A stretch of DNA of 64,000 nt, from assembly GCA_963834755.1 (NCBI GenBank), contig CAWICQ010000009.1:124001-188000 (forward strand), given 5' to 3'. This DNA is from Dokdonella_A sp963834755 (lineage in GTDB: Bacteria > Pseudomonadota > Gammaproteobacteria > Xanthomonadales > Rhodanobacteraceae). Position numbers and translations under genes: made by a program. Under the pieces are notes generated by a model. The model did no database searches, was not told where the DNA came from, and worked only from the letters and a program-made list of their open reading frames with translations. Positions 1 to 11,805 of this stretch are shown one piece after another. The stretch's first letter is position 1; every line of letters begins with the position of its first letter.

Positions 1-619
1 GAATTTCGGCGCCGACCTGCCGGCATTCACGCAGATGCTGGTATCTGCATCTCGCTTCATGGTCGCTTATTGGTGGTTGATGCTGGTCATTATTGTCGGA
101 ACCATTTTCGGCTTGTCTTTGCTTTACAAGCGATCGGAGAAGTTCCAGCACTTCATGGGCCGCACGATTCTGAAAGTCCCGGTTGTGGGCAATATCCTGC
201 GGCAATCGGCGATCGCGCGTTATGCGCGCACACTGGGCGTCACGTTTGCGGCCGGCGTGCCGCTGGTCGAAGCACTCGACTCTGTCGCCAACGCGACCGG
301 CAGCGTGGTTTACAACGACGCGGTCAAGCGTATCCGCGAGGATGTCTCCGTCGGACATCAGCTGCAGCTTGCGATGCGTCAGACCGGCCTCTTCCCGAAC
401 ATGGTCGTGCAGATGGTCGCGATCGGTGAGGAAGCCGGCGCGCTCGACAAGATGCTGTTCAAGGTCGCCGAGTTCTACGAGCAGGAAGTCAACAACGCCG
501 TGGATGCTCTTTCGAGCCTGCTGGAACCCTTCATCATGGTCATCATCGGCGTGCTCGTCGGCGGCATGGTGATCGGCATGTACCTGCCGATCTTCAAACT
601 CGCCGCGGTCGTCGGCTGA
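1..619 (+). CDS. pilC: Type IV pilus inner-membrane platform protein PilC, C-terminal part
   Basis: The frame is already open at base 2, so the gene starts before the window; about 205 C-terminal residues are visible. PilC (GspF family) is the cytoplasmic-membrane platform for the pilus ATPases. The visible part is the second GspF domain. A membrane segment (WWLMLVIIVGTIFGLSLLY) is followed by a cytoplasmic helical domain containing GVTFAAGVPLVEAL and VQMVAIGEEAGALDKML, and a final hydrophobic segment ends in MYLPIFKLAAVVG, the usual PilC terminus. It is followed 15 bases later by pilD and then coaE, an arrangement typical of gammaproteobacterial pilus loci, which favours PilC over GspF. Confidence 0.93.
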   Translation, partial: NFGADLPAFTQMLVSASRFMVAYWWLMLVIIVGTIFGLSLLYKRSEKFQHFMGRTILKVPVVGNILRQSAIARYARTLGVTFAAGVPLVEALDSVANATGSVVYNDAVKRIREDVSVGHQLQLAMRQTGLFPNMVVQMVAIGEEAGALDKMLFKVAEFYEQEVNNAVDALSSLLEPFIMVIIGVLVGGMVIGMYLPIFKLAAVVG

Positions 620-634
620 GCGCTGACACGACGC

Positions 635-1510
635 GTGTCCGAACTGTCCTGGGCATTCGAACCCGGTCCGCTGATCGCGCTGACCGGGTTGCTCGGTCTT
701 CTCGTCGGAAGTTTCCTTAATGTCGTCATCCTGCGCCTGCCGCGCAGGCTTGAGCACGATTGGCAGGCACAAGCGCGCGAGCTGCTCGGCCACGCGCCCG
801 CGAGCGATGAGGCCAAGCCGCCGGATCTCGTCGTCACCGGCTCGCACTGTCCCAAGTGCCAGCATCGTCTTTCCGCGCTCGACAATATCCCCTTGGCGAG
901 CTGGCTCGCACTGCGCGGACGCTGCCGCTACTGCAAAGCGCCGATCTCCTGGCAGTACCCGCTGGTCGAACTGCTCACCGCACTCGCATCCGCCACGATC
1001 GCATGGAAATTCGGCTTCGGCTGGCCGCTCGCGGCCGGACTCGTATTCACCTGGATTCTGATCGCGGCGGCCGGCATCGATGCGCGCACGCAGCTATTGC
1101 CGGACCAGCTGACGCTGCCGCTGCTCTGGCTCGGATTACTCCTGTCGCTGGTGCCGATTTTCGTTTCGCCTGACGCCGCCATCGTCGGCGCGGCGATCGG
1201 CTATCTGAGCCTCTGGTCCGTCTACTGGGCGTTCAAACTCGCGACCGGCAAGGAAGGCATGGGCTACGGCGACTTCAAGCTGCTCGCCGCGCTCGGCGCT
1301 TGGATGGGCGCAATGAGCCTATTGCCCATCGTGCTGCTGTCGTCCCTGATCGGCGCGATCGTCGGCGGCACCGTGCTCGCGATGCGCGGCCAGGATCGCA
1401 GCACGCCGATCCCGTTCGGTCCCTTCATCGCGGCCGCGGGCTGGGTATGGTTTGTCGTCGGCGACCATCTCGGCGCGTGGTACGCATCGTTTTTTGCAGG
1501 CACGCATTGA
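635..1510 (+). CDS. pilD: Prepilin peptidase / N-methyltransferase PilD
   Basis: This 291-residue membrane aspartic protease cleaves type IV prepilins and type II pseudopilins and N-methylates the new N-terminus. Four cysteines forming the zinc site are visible at 72, 75, 97 and 100 (CPKC and CRYC). The catalytic aspartates are Asp149 (GIDARTQLLPD) and Asp213 (GMGYGDFK), the same numbering as in Pseudomonas PilD. Several hydrophobic segments follow the cytoplasmic loop. The start is GTG, 15 bases after pilC. A single peptidase could serve both this pilus locus and the type II secretion pseudopilins encoded near 63.3 kb; that sharing is inference from the family. Confidence 0.95.
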   Translation: MSELSWAFEPGPLIALTGLLGLLVGSFLNVVILRLPRRLEHDWQAQARELLGHAPASDEAKPPDLVVTGSHCPKCQHRLSALDNIPLASWLALRGRCRYCKAPISWQYPLVELLTALASATIAWKFGFGWPLAAGLVFTWILIAAAGIDARTQLLPDQLTLPLLWLGLLLSLVPIFVSPDAAIVGAAIGYLSLWSVYWAFKLATGKEGMGYGDFKLLAALGAWMGAMSLLPIVLLSSLIGAIVGGTVLAMRGQDRSTPIPFGPFIAAAGWVWFVVGDHLGAWYASFFAGTH

Positions 1511-1595
1511 CGTTCACCACGCCGCTATCCGCCGTCCGCTGCGCATTGCATGATAAACCGGCCGATTCGATGAACGGTCGACCAGCGAGCTCACG

Positions 1596-2201
1596 ATGCG
1601 TCCCTTCACTGTCGCACTGACCGGCGGCATTGCCAGCGGGAAATCCGAAACGGCTCAGCGCTTTGCCGCGCTTGGAGCCAGCGTCATCGACGCCGACACC
1701 GTCGCGCGCGAGATCGTGCAACCCGGCATGCCCGCGCTCGAAGAAATCGCTGCGACGTTCGGCAAGCAAATGCTCGATGCGAGCGGCTCGCTCGAGCGCG
1801 CGGAAATGCGCACGCTGATCTTTGGCGACGCCGACGAGCGCCGCAAACTCGAAGCGATCCTGCACCCGCGCGTGCGCGCTGAAATCCTTGTGCGCACCCA
1901 GGCCTCACGTGGGCCGTATGTTGTGCTCGTGATTCCTCTGCTGGTCGAGACGGCGGGCTACGAATGGGTCGATCGCGTGCTCGTCGTCGACCTTCCGCGC
2001 GAGCAACAACTCGCGCGCGCCATCGCGCGCGATCGAATGTCGCCTGCGCTCGCCGAAGCGATGATGGATGCGCAGGCTTCGCGCGAGCAGCGGCTGGCCG
2101 CGGCGGATGATGTGATCGACAATGGCGGTGCGCCCGATGCGCTTGATACGCAGGTTGCGATCTTGCACCGGAAATATCTCGAGCTTGCAGCGGCGCGATA
2201 G
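1596..2201 (+). CDS. coaE: Dephospho-CoA kinase
   Basis: CoaE phosphorylates dephospho-CoA at the 3' hydroxyl, the last step of CoA synthesis, in the cytoplasm. The protein has 201 residues, the normal length. The Walker A motif GGIASGKS is at residues 10-17, followed by the DAD motif (VIDADTVAREIV) that contacts substrate. It sits 85 bases after pilD on the same strand; pilD-coaE adjacency is conserved in gammaproteobacteria. The gene converges with the minus-strand gene ending at 2231, leaving only about 30 bases between them. Confidence 0.95.
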   Translation: MRPFTVALTGGIASGKSETAQRFAALGASVIDADTVAREIVQPGMPALEEIAATFGKQMLDASGSLERAEMRTLIFGDADERRKLEAILHPRVRAEILVRTQASRGPYVVLVIPLLVETAGYEWVDRVLVVDLPREQQLARAIARDRMSPALAEAMMDAQASREQRLAAADDVIDNGGAPDALDTQVAILHRKYLELAAAR

Positions 2202-2230
2202 ACCCAATCGGCAAGCAGAGTTCGATCAGC

Positions 2231-3122
2231 TCACGCCGCTTCGCGATCGAGAAATCCGAACGCCGCAAGCGCGCCATCCGCGATCGTAGTGACGAGGCGG
2301 TAAAGTAACGCCAATGCAAGCGCTTCCGACTCGCCGAGCGCGGGCGAGAGGCCAAGCGCAAGCACCGCTTCGCGAAGGCCGATTCCCGCCGGCGCGCCGG
2401 GCGTCACGTAGCCCACGATCCATGCCAGCGAAAGCCAGCCGCACCACGCGCTGAATGGCAGCGCATCGGGTGCTGAGTGCAACGCGTGAAGCGCGGCGCC
2501 GGCAAGCACGAAAGAACGCGAAATCGATCGCGAGCACCAACGCGAGTCCGGGAGCGCGGCGTGAGAGCGGCGCACGCGGCACTCCGAAACGCGGGGCAAC
2601 GTAGCTGAGCGCCATCCATGCGAGCAGCGCGAAAACAGGCACGAACGCAATGGACCTTCGCGCCCACGGCACCAATGCATCGAGATGCGGATCAGCGGCG
2701 ACGCCAAGCGCGATCATCGCAGCTGCTGTGAGAAGGAACGCCGCTTCGAGTCCGAGCGCAGCCGCCAGCGACGCGTGACTGACGCCTTCCCGTCTCGCCG
2801 CGACATGTCGATACGCGAAATGGAATACGTTGCCCGGAAGATATTTTGCGACTTGCGCGCGCAGGTGTCCGCGCAGCAACGGCCGCACGCGCGGGTGTGC
2901 ATCCGATGCGACGCGCACGAGAACGACCCACGCAAAGGCGAGCAACATGCTGCCGACCAAATAGAGACCCAGTGCTTCGGCGAAGGCCGCAGCCGAAACG
3001 TGCGCAAATCGCTCTCCGATCGAATCGCGGAGCGCGATCACGCGCATGATCAGCAGCGCAGCGGCGGCAACGCACAGCAATCCGCCGGCGATGGTTGCTG
3101 CGCGCTTCAGCGCACCTTGCAC
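2231..3122 (-). CDS. LPG-synthase-like integral membrane protein, frameshifted
   Basis: This is a multi-span membrane protein of the lysylphosphatidylglycerol synthase transmembrane (UPF0104) family, often found with glycosyltransferases and proposed to move lipids or lipid-linked sugars. It probably starts at GTG 3122, overlapping the methyltransferase end by 16 bases. The first part runs to about DFAF and contains LGLYLVGSMLLAFAWVV and the family-like AKYLPGNVFHFAYR. Reading then has to move to another frame near 2512 to continue as FVLAGAALHALHSAP and reach the typical GYVTPGAPAGIGLREAVL and a stop at 2231. The total length is 3n+1, so one extra base explains it. It is either a sequence error or a recent disruption. 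Exact function is unknown. Confidence 0.75.
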
Positions 3123-3715
3123 AGCGCCATCGTCCACGGCAGCGGAGTGCGCACGGCGACGATCTCGAAACGTCGCGCGAGCAATTCGACGAAACCGCGG
3201 CGGCTCCAATGATTCACGTGTCCGGGGGTGTTGCCGAAATCGCCCACGTATTTGCCGCGAGCGAGATTCAGCGCGCGCCATAACGGTTCACGCGGTACGC
3301 TCGCAATCAAATGCGGGCGTGCGAGCGCGGCCAATTTTTCTACGCCCCGCTCCGGATCGTCGAGATGTTCGAGCACCTCGCAGCAGACCACCAGCGGCGC
3401 TGCTTTGGTTTCGTCGATCGTCTCGATCGGTTGCGTCCAGAACGTCGCTGCGACGTTCGCGGCATCGGCGCGACGCCGCGCTTCTTCGACGATCTTCGCG
3501 GAGATGTCGCAGCCCTCCGCGCGAAAGCCGCGACGCGCGAGACGGATCGACAATTCGCCTTCGCCGCAGCCGATCTCGAGTGAAGACGCGATCGGCACGC
3601 GCTCGGTGAGCGCATCGAACGCGTCGAGGAAACCCCGCATCAATCGACGCGCGATCGGATTCGCGGTGTGATATTTGTCGTAGTAGTTGCCGGCGGGCTG
3701 CGAGATCGTGGTCAC
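3107..3715 (-). CDS. Class I SAM-dependent methyltransferase
   Basis: This small cytoplasmic methyltransferase has 202 residues. The SAM-binding motif I, LEIGCGEG, is at about 46-53, with the acidic ribose-binding position at Asp70 (EGCDISAKIVEEA) and motif VVCCEVLEHLDDP further on. The start is GTG at 3715, overlapping the stop of the upstream glycosyltransferase as GTGA, so the two are translationally coupled. Its position between a dolichol-phosphate-mannose-synthase-like glycosyltransferase and a flippase-like membrane protein suggests a lipid-linked sugar or surface glycan substrate, but the substrate cannot be read from the sequence. Confidence 0.85.
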   Translation of the reverse strand: MTTISQPAGNYYDKYHTANPIARRLMRGFLDAFDALTERVPIASSLEIGCGEGELSIRLARRGFRAEGCDISAKIVEEARRRADAANVAATFWTQPIETIDETKAAPLVVCCEVLEHLDDPERGVEKLAALARPHLIASVPREPLWRALNLARGKYVGDFGNTPGHVNHWSRRGFVELLARRFEIVAVRTPLPWTMALCKVR

Positions 3716-4719
3716 GCAGCGCGGTCCCGTTTCGACGATGTGTCGCTCACCGCGGTCGATGCGTCGGCATCGCTTTTCGTTTGTGCATTCTCGAGCTGGC
3801 GCACGCGCCAGTCGATACGCTCGAGCAGACGCCGATTGACGGCCGAGAGATCCGCGAGGAATCCGAGCATGAAGAGGATGAATCCGATCGTGACCGAAGC
3901 CGCCGCGAGCACGGCGGATTGGATATGCCCGGCACCCTGCCCGTCGAGTTTGTACGCGAGATACCAGCCGCCGGAAATCGCACCGACCAGCAGAAAGAAC
4001 AGCGCGACGAGCCAGAAAAACGTAAGCGGCTTGTAGGTCGCAAACACGCGCACGATCGTCGATGCCGAACGCCACACGTAGCGGCTGATGCTTTTGACCA
4101 ATCGCGACGGACGCAGATCCGGATTGGTGCGAATCGGCACCGAAAGCACGCGGATGTTGCTGTGCCCGGCCTGGATGATCGTTTCCAGCGTGTAGGTGTA
4201 TGAGCTGAACACATTGAGTCGTTGCGCCGCTTCGCGCGTGAATGCGCGAAATCCGCTTGGCGCATCGGCTACGCGCGTATTGCTGGCCGCACGCACGACC
4301 GCGCTGCCGAGCGATTGCAGACGTTTCTTGAGCCACGAGAAATGATCGGTATCCGCGATCGGGCGCGCGCCGATGACCATTTCCGCGCGATGCTCGATGA
4401 TCGGCCGCACGAGCGTGTCGATATCGCGCGCGTCGTATTGATTGTCGGCGTCGGTGTTGACGATGATGTCGGCGCCGTCGGCGATCGCGGTTTCGAGACC
4501 GGTCATGAACGCCGCGGCAAGTCCACGATTCACCGGATGTTTCACGACACGGTCGACGCCGAGCTGCTCGGCGACCGCTGCCGTGTCGTCCGATGATCCA
4601 TCATCAATGACCAGCCACTCGACCACGTCGCAGCCGACCACTTCACGCGGAAGATGCGCGATCGTGGTCGGCAGCGAAGCCGATTCGTTGTAGCACGGAA
4701 TCTGGATGACCAGCTTCAT
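3712..4719 (-). CDS. Family 2 glycosyltransferase with two C-terminal membrane segments
   Basis: The protein has 335 residues. The GT-A core begins at MKLVIQIPCYNES; DDGSSDDT lies at about 39-46 and the nucleotide/metal-binding NTDADNQYD at about 89-96, as in DPM1/GtrB-like polyprenyl-phosphate glycosyltransferases. Two membrane helices at about 231-256 and 269-292 are followed by a charged cytoplasmic tail. This architecture fits an enzyme that loads a sugar onto undecaprenyl phosphate at the inner membrane. The start at 4719 is chosen because the family begins at this motif; upstream in-frame sequence looks like antisense of other coding frames. It heads a three-gene operon with the methyltransferase and the flippase-like gene. 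Confidence 0.9.
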   Translation of the reverse strand: MKLVIQIPCYNESASLPTTIAHLPREVVGCDVVEWLVIDDGSSDDTAAVAEQLGVDRVVKHPVNRGLAAAFMTGLETAIADGADIIVNTDADNQYDARDIDTLVRPIIEHRAEMVIGARPIADTDHFSWLKKRLQSLGSAVVRAASNTRVADAPSGFRAFTREAAQRLNVFSSYTYTLETIIQAGHSNIRVLSVPIRTNPDLRPSRLVKSISRYVWRSASTIVRVFATYKPLTFFWLVALFFLLVGAISGGWYLAYKLDGQGAGHIQSAVLAAASVTIGFILFMLGFLADLSAVNRRLLERIDWRVRQLENAQTKSDADASTAVSDTSSKRDRAA

Positions 4720-4828
4720 CGCCCGCTCATCCCCAAGATGTGTCGATGATAGCAGCGCTGGTGCCGGCGGAAATCCCTCGAATTCGCTGGCGACGCCGTT
4801 CAGGGCGAGTCGCGGACCAGGCGCGATT

Positions 4829-5776
4829 TCACGGCCAAAACGCACGGATGGCGGCTATGCCCTGTGCGCCGTGCGAGCGCGCGGTGCGGATATCGTCGGC
4901 GCCAAGTCCGCCCAGTGCAAAGACCGGAATCGCCGCGTCGGCTACGCAGTCGGCGAAGCGCTGCCAGCCGAGCGGTACGGCATCGGTGTGGCTTGGCGTC
5001 GGTGCGACCGGCGCCAGCGTGGCGAAATCGGCGCCGATGCGTTCCGCGTGCGCGAGCTCGTCCGCATCGTGACAGGAGACGGCGAGCCACCGGTTCGCGG
5101 CGACAGGCCTCGCATCGAGCGCGGCCGCGACACGCGCAGGAAGATGCACGCCGTCCAAGGCGCATTGCTCGGCGGTTTTCCAATCGGCATTCAGCAGCAG
5201 TCGCGTGGCGAACCGCGCGCAGATCGCACGCGTCTGCGGAGCGATCGCGACGATCTCTTCGCGCGTCCACTCGGGAAGGCGCAGTTGGACCAGGCGTATT
5301 CCCGCAGAGCACGCGCGCTCGATGCCATCCAGCAGACGCGCCTCCGAGCCGGAGGCGAGCGATGGCGTGATGAGGTATCGATCGGGCAGCTGCAACGCGC
5401 GGAGGATCGGCGTGTCGGCGGCCGGCATCGGCAGATGCGCGAGCTCTTCGATGTCGACCCAGCGCAGCGGCTGGTCTTCGCGCGCGTGCGCCACGCCGGT
5501 GTATGCACCGACGATCCATGCATCGAGCACGATGCGCTTTTCCGGATACGACCACGGCACCGCAATCAACTGCTCGGCGGAATGGACTTCGATGCCGATT
5601 TCTTCGGCCAGCTCGCGACGCAGCGCGTCGAACGGCGCTTCGCCCGGGTCGCTTTTGCCGCCGGGGAATTCCCAGTAGCCGGCGAGGTGTTTGCCGGCAG
5701 GTCGTTGCGCGACGAGGATACGTCCCGCGTCGTCTTTGACGACGCCCGCGACGACGTGGACGACCGCGCGACTCAC
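4829..5776 (-). CDS. Nudix hydrolase fused to a thiamine-phosphate-synthase-like domain
   Basis: This is a 315-residue two-domain protein. The N-terminal MutT-type Nudix box (G40 to G61: GGKSDPGE, then RRELAEEIG) fits the consensus and should hydrolyse 8-oxo-dGTP or another nucleoside diphosphate derivative. From about residue 133 a ThiE-like barrel follows, with GIRLVQLRLPEWTREEI, a GVHLP stretch, CHDADELAHAERIGADF and VFALGGLGADDI. Such fusions are a recurring gammaproteobacterial form; the ThiE-like half is usually of uncertain activity. It lies downstream of secA on the same strand, as in many relatives. The GTG start at 5776 is the best fit to the domain start; GTG 5797 is an alternative. 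Confidence 0.85.
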   Translation of the reverse strand: MSRAVVHVVAGVVKDDAGRILVAQRPAGKHLAGYWEFPGGKSDPGEAPFDALRRELAEEIGIEVHSAEQLIAVPWSYPEKRIVLDAWIVGAYTGVAHAREDQPLRWVDIEELAHLPMPAADTPILRALQLPDRYLITPSLASGSEARLLDGIERACSAGIRLVQLRLPEWTREEIVAIAPQTRAICARFATRLLLNADWKTAEQCALDGVHLPARVAAALDARPVAANRWLAVSCHDADELAHAERIGADFATLAPVAPTPSHTDAVPLGWQRFADCVADAAIPVFALGGLGADDIRTARSHGAQGIAAIRAFWP

Positions 5777-5834
5777 GACGCGCTCGCCGCAGAGCACATC
5801 GGCGAGCCGGATTCCTTCGCGGCCGATGTGCCGA

Positions 5835-8576
<2,742 letters not shown>

Positions 8577-8882
8577 CGGTCGTCTTCGATTGGGAAAGGA
8601 CAGATCGCCCGTCGGGCGCTTCGCAGAGCCGGCCTTCACGGCCGCCTCCCGCATGGAACGGATTACCGCAAAAAAGCGGACCGCGGATGATACGGCGGAC
8701 CCGGCTCATTAGCGAATTTGAGCCGCGTGGGGCGGTTTCAAGAGCGGGGGTTGCCGCAAGCCCTCGTGGAGTCCCGATCCCGCTTGCGGGAGAAGAGGCC
8801 GGCGGCCGATGAGGGCACGCTGGTGAGGCCTTCTCAGCTGGCCCTCACGCTAGCCCTCTCTCGCGAGCGGGAGAGGGGACTA
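8577..8882. other. Intergenic: secA leader and repeat element
   Basis: About 300 bases lie between the secA start and the M23 peptidase stop, and contain the secA promoter region, though no clear -35/-10 pair can be defended. The half next to the M23 gene holds two degenerate copies of a GC-rich inverted repeat described separately. No gene was seen. Confidence 0.5.
8772..8880. repeat. Dispersed REP-like inverted repeat pair
   Basis: Two related elements are visible: CCCGCTTGCGGGAGAAG near 8780 and CCCTCTCTCGCGAGCGGGAGAGG near 8855, with GATGAGGGC and GCCCTCAC arms between. Stems read CCCGC/GCGGG and CTCTC/GAGAG. The same family recurs near 13.3, 20.3, 24.1-24.2, 37.4-37.6 and 46.0 kb in this window. 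Confidence 0.75.
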
Positions 8883-9824
8883 TCAGGCCTTCGTCGCGCG
8901 CTTGGACTTCACGTAGGCGATGGGGTTCACCGGCCGGCCGTTCAACCAGACTTCGAAATGGCAGTGCGGGCCGGTGGCGCGGCCGGTCGAGCCGACCTTG
9001 GCGATCGTATCGCCCGCATGCACGCGCGCGCCGGCCTGGGCGACGATGGCGGAGTTGTGCGCGTAGCGGGTCATATAGCCGTTGCCGTGGTCGATCTCGA
9101 CGACGTTGCCGTAGCCGGGCTTGACGCCAACGAACGTGACGACGCCTTCGGCGACTGCGAGTACGGGCGTGCCGGCCGGCGCGTCGAAATCGAGGCCGAG
9201 ATGGATCGCCTCGTGGCCATTGATCGGATCCGAACGCTCGCCGAATCCCGATGCCATGTAGCCCTGCGCGACGGGCATGCCGCTCGGTACCAGCGCGTTG
9301 TCGACCTTGCGGTCCAGCAGGAGGTTTTCGAGGACGCCAAGCTGAGCTTCCTGGCGATCGAACTCGGCGCGCAGGTTGTCGATGCCGGCGCCGACGGGCG
9401 GCGGTCCCGCAACGCCGTTCGAGGGCTCTTCCGGACCGCCGAGAGCGGGATCGGAGCTGAAATCGAATTCGCCGTCCTCGAGCTTGCCGATCTGCGTCAG
9501 GCGGTCGCCGAGTGCGTTGAGCCGCGTTGCCTGCGCCTGCAGCTGGCCCAGCTTGAGCGCGAGCGCGTCGAGGTTGCGCTGGGTGTCCTGGTCGACGCCG
9601 GCCAGCTCTTCGCGTTGGCCCGCGATGCTGGCGCGCAAAGCGGCGATCTCATGCAGACCGCGCGTGGTCGAGCTGGTGAAGAAGAGCGCTGCGGCGAAAC
9701 CGGCGCCGATGAGCGCGAGCACGGTTCCACCCAGGATGCCCGCGGCGATGAGACGGCTGCGCGGCGAGTCGAGATCGATGCGCGTTGGTACCGCGTGCGC
9801 CTTCCCAACGATAATGATGTTCAT
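8883..9824 (-). CDS. M23 family zinc metallopeptidase, membrane anchored
   Basis: This is a LytM-type peptidoglycan endopeptidase of 313 residues. A membrane anchor lies at about 25-50 and a coiled-coil-like stretch at about 55-115. The M23 domain runs at about 185-305 with all expected zinc and catalytic residues: H208 and D212 (HLGLD), H256 (RYAH) and H287/H289 (HCHFE). With a complete site it should be enzymatically active rather than a NlpD/EnvC-like activator. It lies between secA and the divergently transcribed DciA-like gene, an order common in xanthomonads next to lpxC. The start is at 9824; only 25 bases separate it from the divergent gene, so the promoters must overlap. Confidence 0.93.
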   Translation of the reverse strand: MNIIIVGKAHAVPTRIDLDSPRSRLIAAGILGGTVLALIGAGFAAALFFTSSTTRGLHEIAALRASIAGQREELAGVDQDTQRNLDALALKLGQLQAQATRLNALGDRLTQIGKLEDGEFDFSSDPALGGPEEPSNGVAGPPPVGAGIDNLRAEFDRQEAQLGVLENLLLDRKVDNALVPSGMPVAQGYMASGFGERSDPINGHEAIHLGLDFDAPAGTPVLAVAEGVVTFVGVKPGYGNVVEIDHGNGYMTRYAHNSAIVAQAGARVHAGDTIAKVGSTGRATGPHCHFEVWLNGRPVNPIAYVKSKRATKA

Positions 9825-9849
9825 GATTTAGGGCCAGCCAGGTTTCGTC

Positions 9850-10308
9850 ATGCCCAGCCGTCGTTCCGACACCCGTCCCGCAGGCCCGAGGCCCGTTGGG
9901 GAGTGCATCGCCCTTGGCACGCTCGCGGACTACGCGCGCGCGCTGGACGTTCTGGACCGAAGGCTGCGCCGCCTTTTGCCCGACGAGCTCGCACGCGAGA
10001 CAAGGCTTGCGGACGTGCGCGGCGGACGAGTTGTCTTTCTGGCGTCGAGTCCGGCCTGGGCCAGCCGCCTCAGGCTGCAGCAGGCAGCCCTGATGGCCGA
10101 AGCCCGCGTCGCTTTGGGCGACGTGGTCGAACGCTTCGCCGTGAAAGTGGCGCCCCTGCCCTCCGTTCCCGCGGAAGAGCCTGGACATAAGCCGCTTTCA
10201 GCCGCCTCCGCAGAACACCTGCGCAGAGCAGCAAAGTCCCTCTCGGACCCGGAATTAAGGGCCCTCTATCTCCACCTGGCGTCCTTCGCCGTGGATGATT
10301 CCACGTAG
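9850..10308 (+). CDS. DUF721 / DciA-like protein
   Basis: The protein has 152 residues with the DUF721 core in the middle (LRRLLPDELARETRLADVRG, then VVFLASSPAWASRLR and an alpha-helical end). DciA proteins load or interact with the replicative helicase DnaB in bacteria lacking DnaC; this family is widespread and the assignment here rests on that core pattern. The gene is convergent with lpxC and divergent from the M23 peptidase, the arrangement seen in xanthomonads between secA and lpxC. The C-terminal helical part (LRRAAKSLSDPELRALYLHLASF) has no assigned role. Confidence is good for the family and moderate for the function. Confidence 0.82.
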   Translation: MPSRRSDTRPAGPRPVGECIALGTLADYARALDVLDRRLRRLLPDELARETRLADVRGGRVVFLASSPAWASRLRLQQAALMAEARVALGDVVERFAVKVAPLPSVPAEEPGHKPLSAASAEHLRRAAKSLSDPELRALYLHLASFAVDDST

Positions 10309-10359
10309 GGCCGGGGCGGCCCTGTTTCCCGCTTCGGCTCCCGTGCCGGGAGCCGGTAC

Positions 10360-11271
10360 TTACACCGCCTGCGCTGGATGCGCGTACGAGATCGGCGCTT
10401 CTTTTTCGTCTTCGAAGCTGACCTCTTCCCACGCGCCCGCCTCGGCGAGCAGTGTCCGCAACAACTTGTTGTTCAACTCGTGACCCGATTTGTATCCGTA
10501 GAAAGCCCCGATAAGGCTGTGTCCCAAAAGATACAGATCACCAATCGCATCGAGGATCTTGTGCTTTACGAACTCGTCCTCGTAGCGCAAACCGTCTTCG
10601 TTCAATACTCGATAGTCGTCCAGAACGATCGCGTTGTCCATCGATCCGCCCAGCGCGAGGTTCTTTTCGCGCAGCATTTCGATGTCGCGCATGAAACCGA
10701 ACGTGCGCGCGCGGCTCACTTCCTTCACGAACGAAGTCGTCGAGAAATCGATTTCCGACGTCGACGTGCGCTTGGTGAACATCGGGTGGTTGAAGTCGAT
10801 CGAGAAACCGACCTTGAACCCGTCGAACGGTTCGAAGCGTGCCCATTTGTCGCCATCGCGAACCGTGACGGATTTCTTGATCCGGATAAAACGCTTGGCC
10901 TTGGCCTGCTCTTCGATCCCGGCCGACTGCAGCAGGAAAACGAAGGGGCCGGCGCTGCCGTCCATGATCGGCACTTCGGGCGCCGACAAATCGACAAACG
11001 CATTGTCGATGCCGAGCCCGGCCATGGCCGAAAGCAGATGTTCGATGGTGGCGATGCGCACGCTGCCCTTGACGAGGGTCGTCGAGAGGCGCGTGTCGCC
11101 GACATTCTCGCAACAGGACCGGATATCCACCGGGCGCGGCAAGTCGACGCGGCGGAACACGATGCCCGTGTCCACGGCCGCAGGCCGCAAGGTCATGTAG
11201 ACCTTTTCACCCGTGTGGAGACCCACGCCCGTCGCCCGAATCACGTTCTTGAGCGTGCGTTGTCTGATCAT
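10360..11271 (-). CDS. lpxC: UDP-3-O-acyl-N-acetylglucosamine deacetylase LpxC
   Basis: LpxC catalyses the committed, zinc-dependent deacetylation step of lipid A synthesis in the cytoplasm. The protein has 303 residues, the normal length. Visible are the N-terminal MIRQRTLKNVIRATGVGLHTG, the zinc-binding TIEHLLSAMAGLGIDN, the HKILDAIGDLYLLG and HSLIGAFYGYKSGHELN segments, and no defects. It is the last gene of the division cluster, downstream of ftsZ, as in Pseudomonas and E. coli, but separated from ftsZ by over 500 bases with its own inverted repeat upstream, so it probably has its own promoter. Confidence 0.98.
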   Translation of the reverse strand: MIRQRTLKNVIRATGVGLHTGEKVYMTLRPAAVDTGIVFRRVDLPRPVDIRSCCENVGDTRLSTTLVKGSVRIATIEHLLSAMAGLGIDNAFVDLSAPEVPIMDGSAGPFVFLLQSAGIEEQAKAKRFIRIKKSVTVRDGDKWARFEPFDGFKVGFSIDFNHPMFTKRTSTSEIDFSTTSFVKEVSRARTFGFMRDIEMLREKNLALGGSMDNAIVLDDYRVLNEDGLRYEDEFVKHKILDAIGDLYLLGHSLIGAFYGYKSGHELNNKLLRTLLAEAGAWEEVSFEDEKEAPISYAHPAQAV

Positions 11272-11371
11272 TTTTATGGTGTAACCCCTGGGGCAGGAGC
11301 TGACAAAACGCGAGGGATGCTAACACAGCGATCCCACCGAGAAAAGTTAAGCGATGTATGCAACTGACACA

Positions 11372-11393
11372 TTTGTTGCATAGAAGCAACAAA
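11372..11393. promoter_or_regulatory. Inverted repeat upstream of lpxC
   Basis: TTTGTTGC and GCAACAAA form an 8-bp stem around a 6-base loop (ATAGAA), about 100 bases upstream of lpxC. It may be an operator or a leader hairpin; nothing in the sequence decides between these. Confidence 0.35.
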
Positions 11394-11677
11394 ATGGGAT
11401 GCCCAAAAGCGCATCCGCTTAACGCAAAGTTGATCTCTCGTTGCCGGATCGTACACGCCGAAAGTGGCCGAAAAACGGCCGCGCAAAAGCCTACACCGCG
11501 CACCTTTCGCGGTCATTCCGACACTCCGGGAAATGTACGGGAAGCTAGGACAGCGGCAGGACGCGCAACGACATGCGGCTCGTCGCGGGAAGCGAACGAG
11601 CAATCGCAGGTGAGCCGTCGATCCATACACCTCTTCAAGCGATCGGCACCCCGGCAACGCACCGGGATGCGGAAGCC

Positions 11678-11707
11678 CCGCTCACCGCGACGCCACGCGG
11701 TGAGCGG
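11678..11707 (-). terminator. Strong hairpin downstream of ftsZ
   Basis: A perfect 12-bp inverted repeat (CCGCTCACCGCG, loop ACGCCA, CGCGGTGAGCGG) lies about 100 bases beyond the ftsZ stop. It has no following T run on the ftsZ strand, so it is either a weak or factor-assisted terminator or a structural mRNA end. Confidence 0.45.
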
Positions 11708-11805
11708 TCCGGCCGCGCAATGTGGAGTCTGCGCGGAGCGGATGGGCGACGCCGCCGCGAATTCGCAGCGCCGCGCCCGGCCGGGATGGGATTACGTGTT
11801 CGCGA

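Larger units (their letters stand above)
11272..11805. other. 534-base non-coding region between ftsZ and lpxC
   Basis: No convincing gene. It holds a 12-bp perfect inverted repeat near the ftsZ end (11678-11707) and an 8-bp inverted repeat about 100 bases before lpxC (11372-11393). The lpxC-proximal part is less GC-rich than its surroundings, consistent with a promoter region, though no defined -35/-10 pair was assigned. A weak AGGGG lies about 13 bases before the lpxC ATG. Confidence 0.5.
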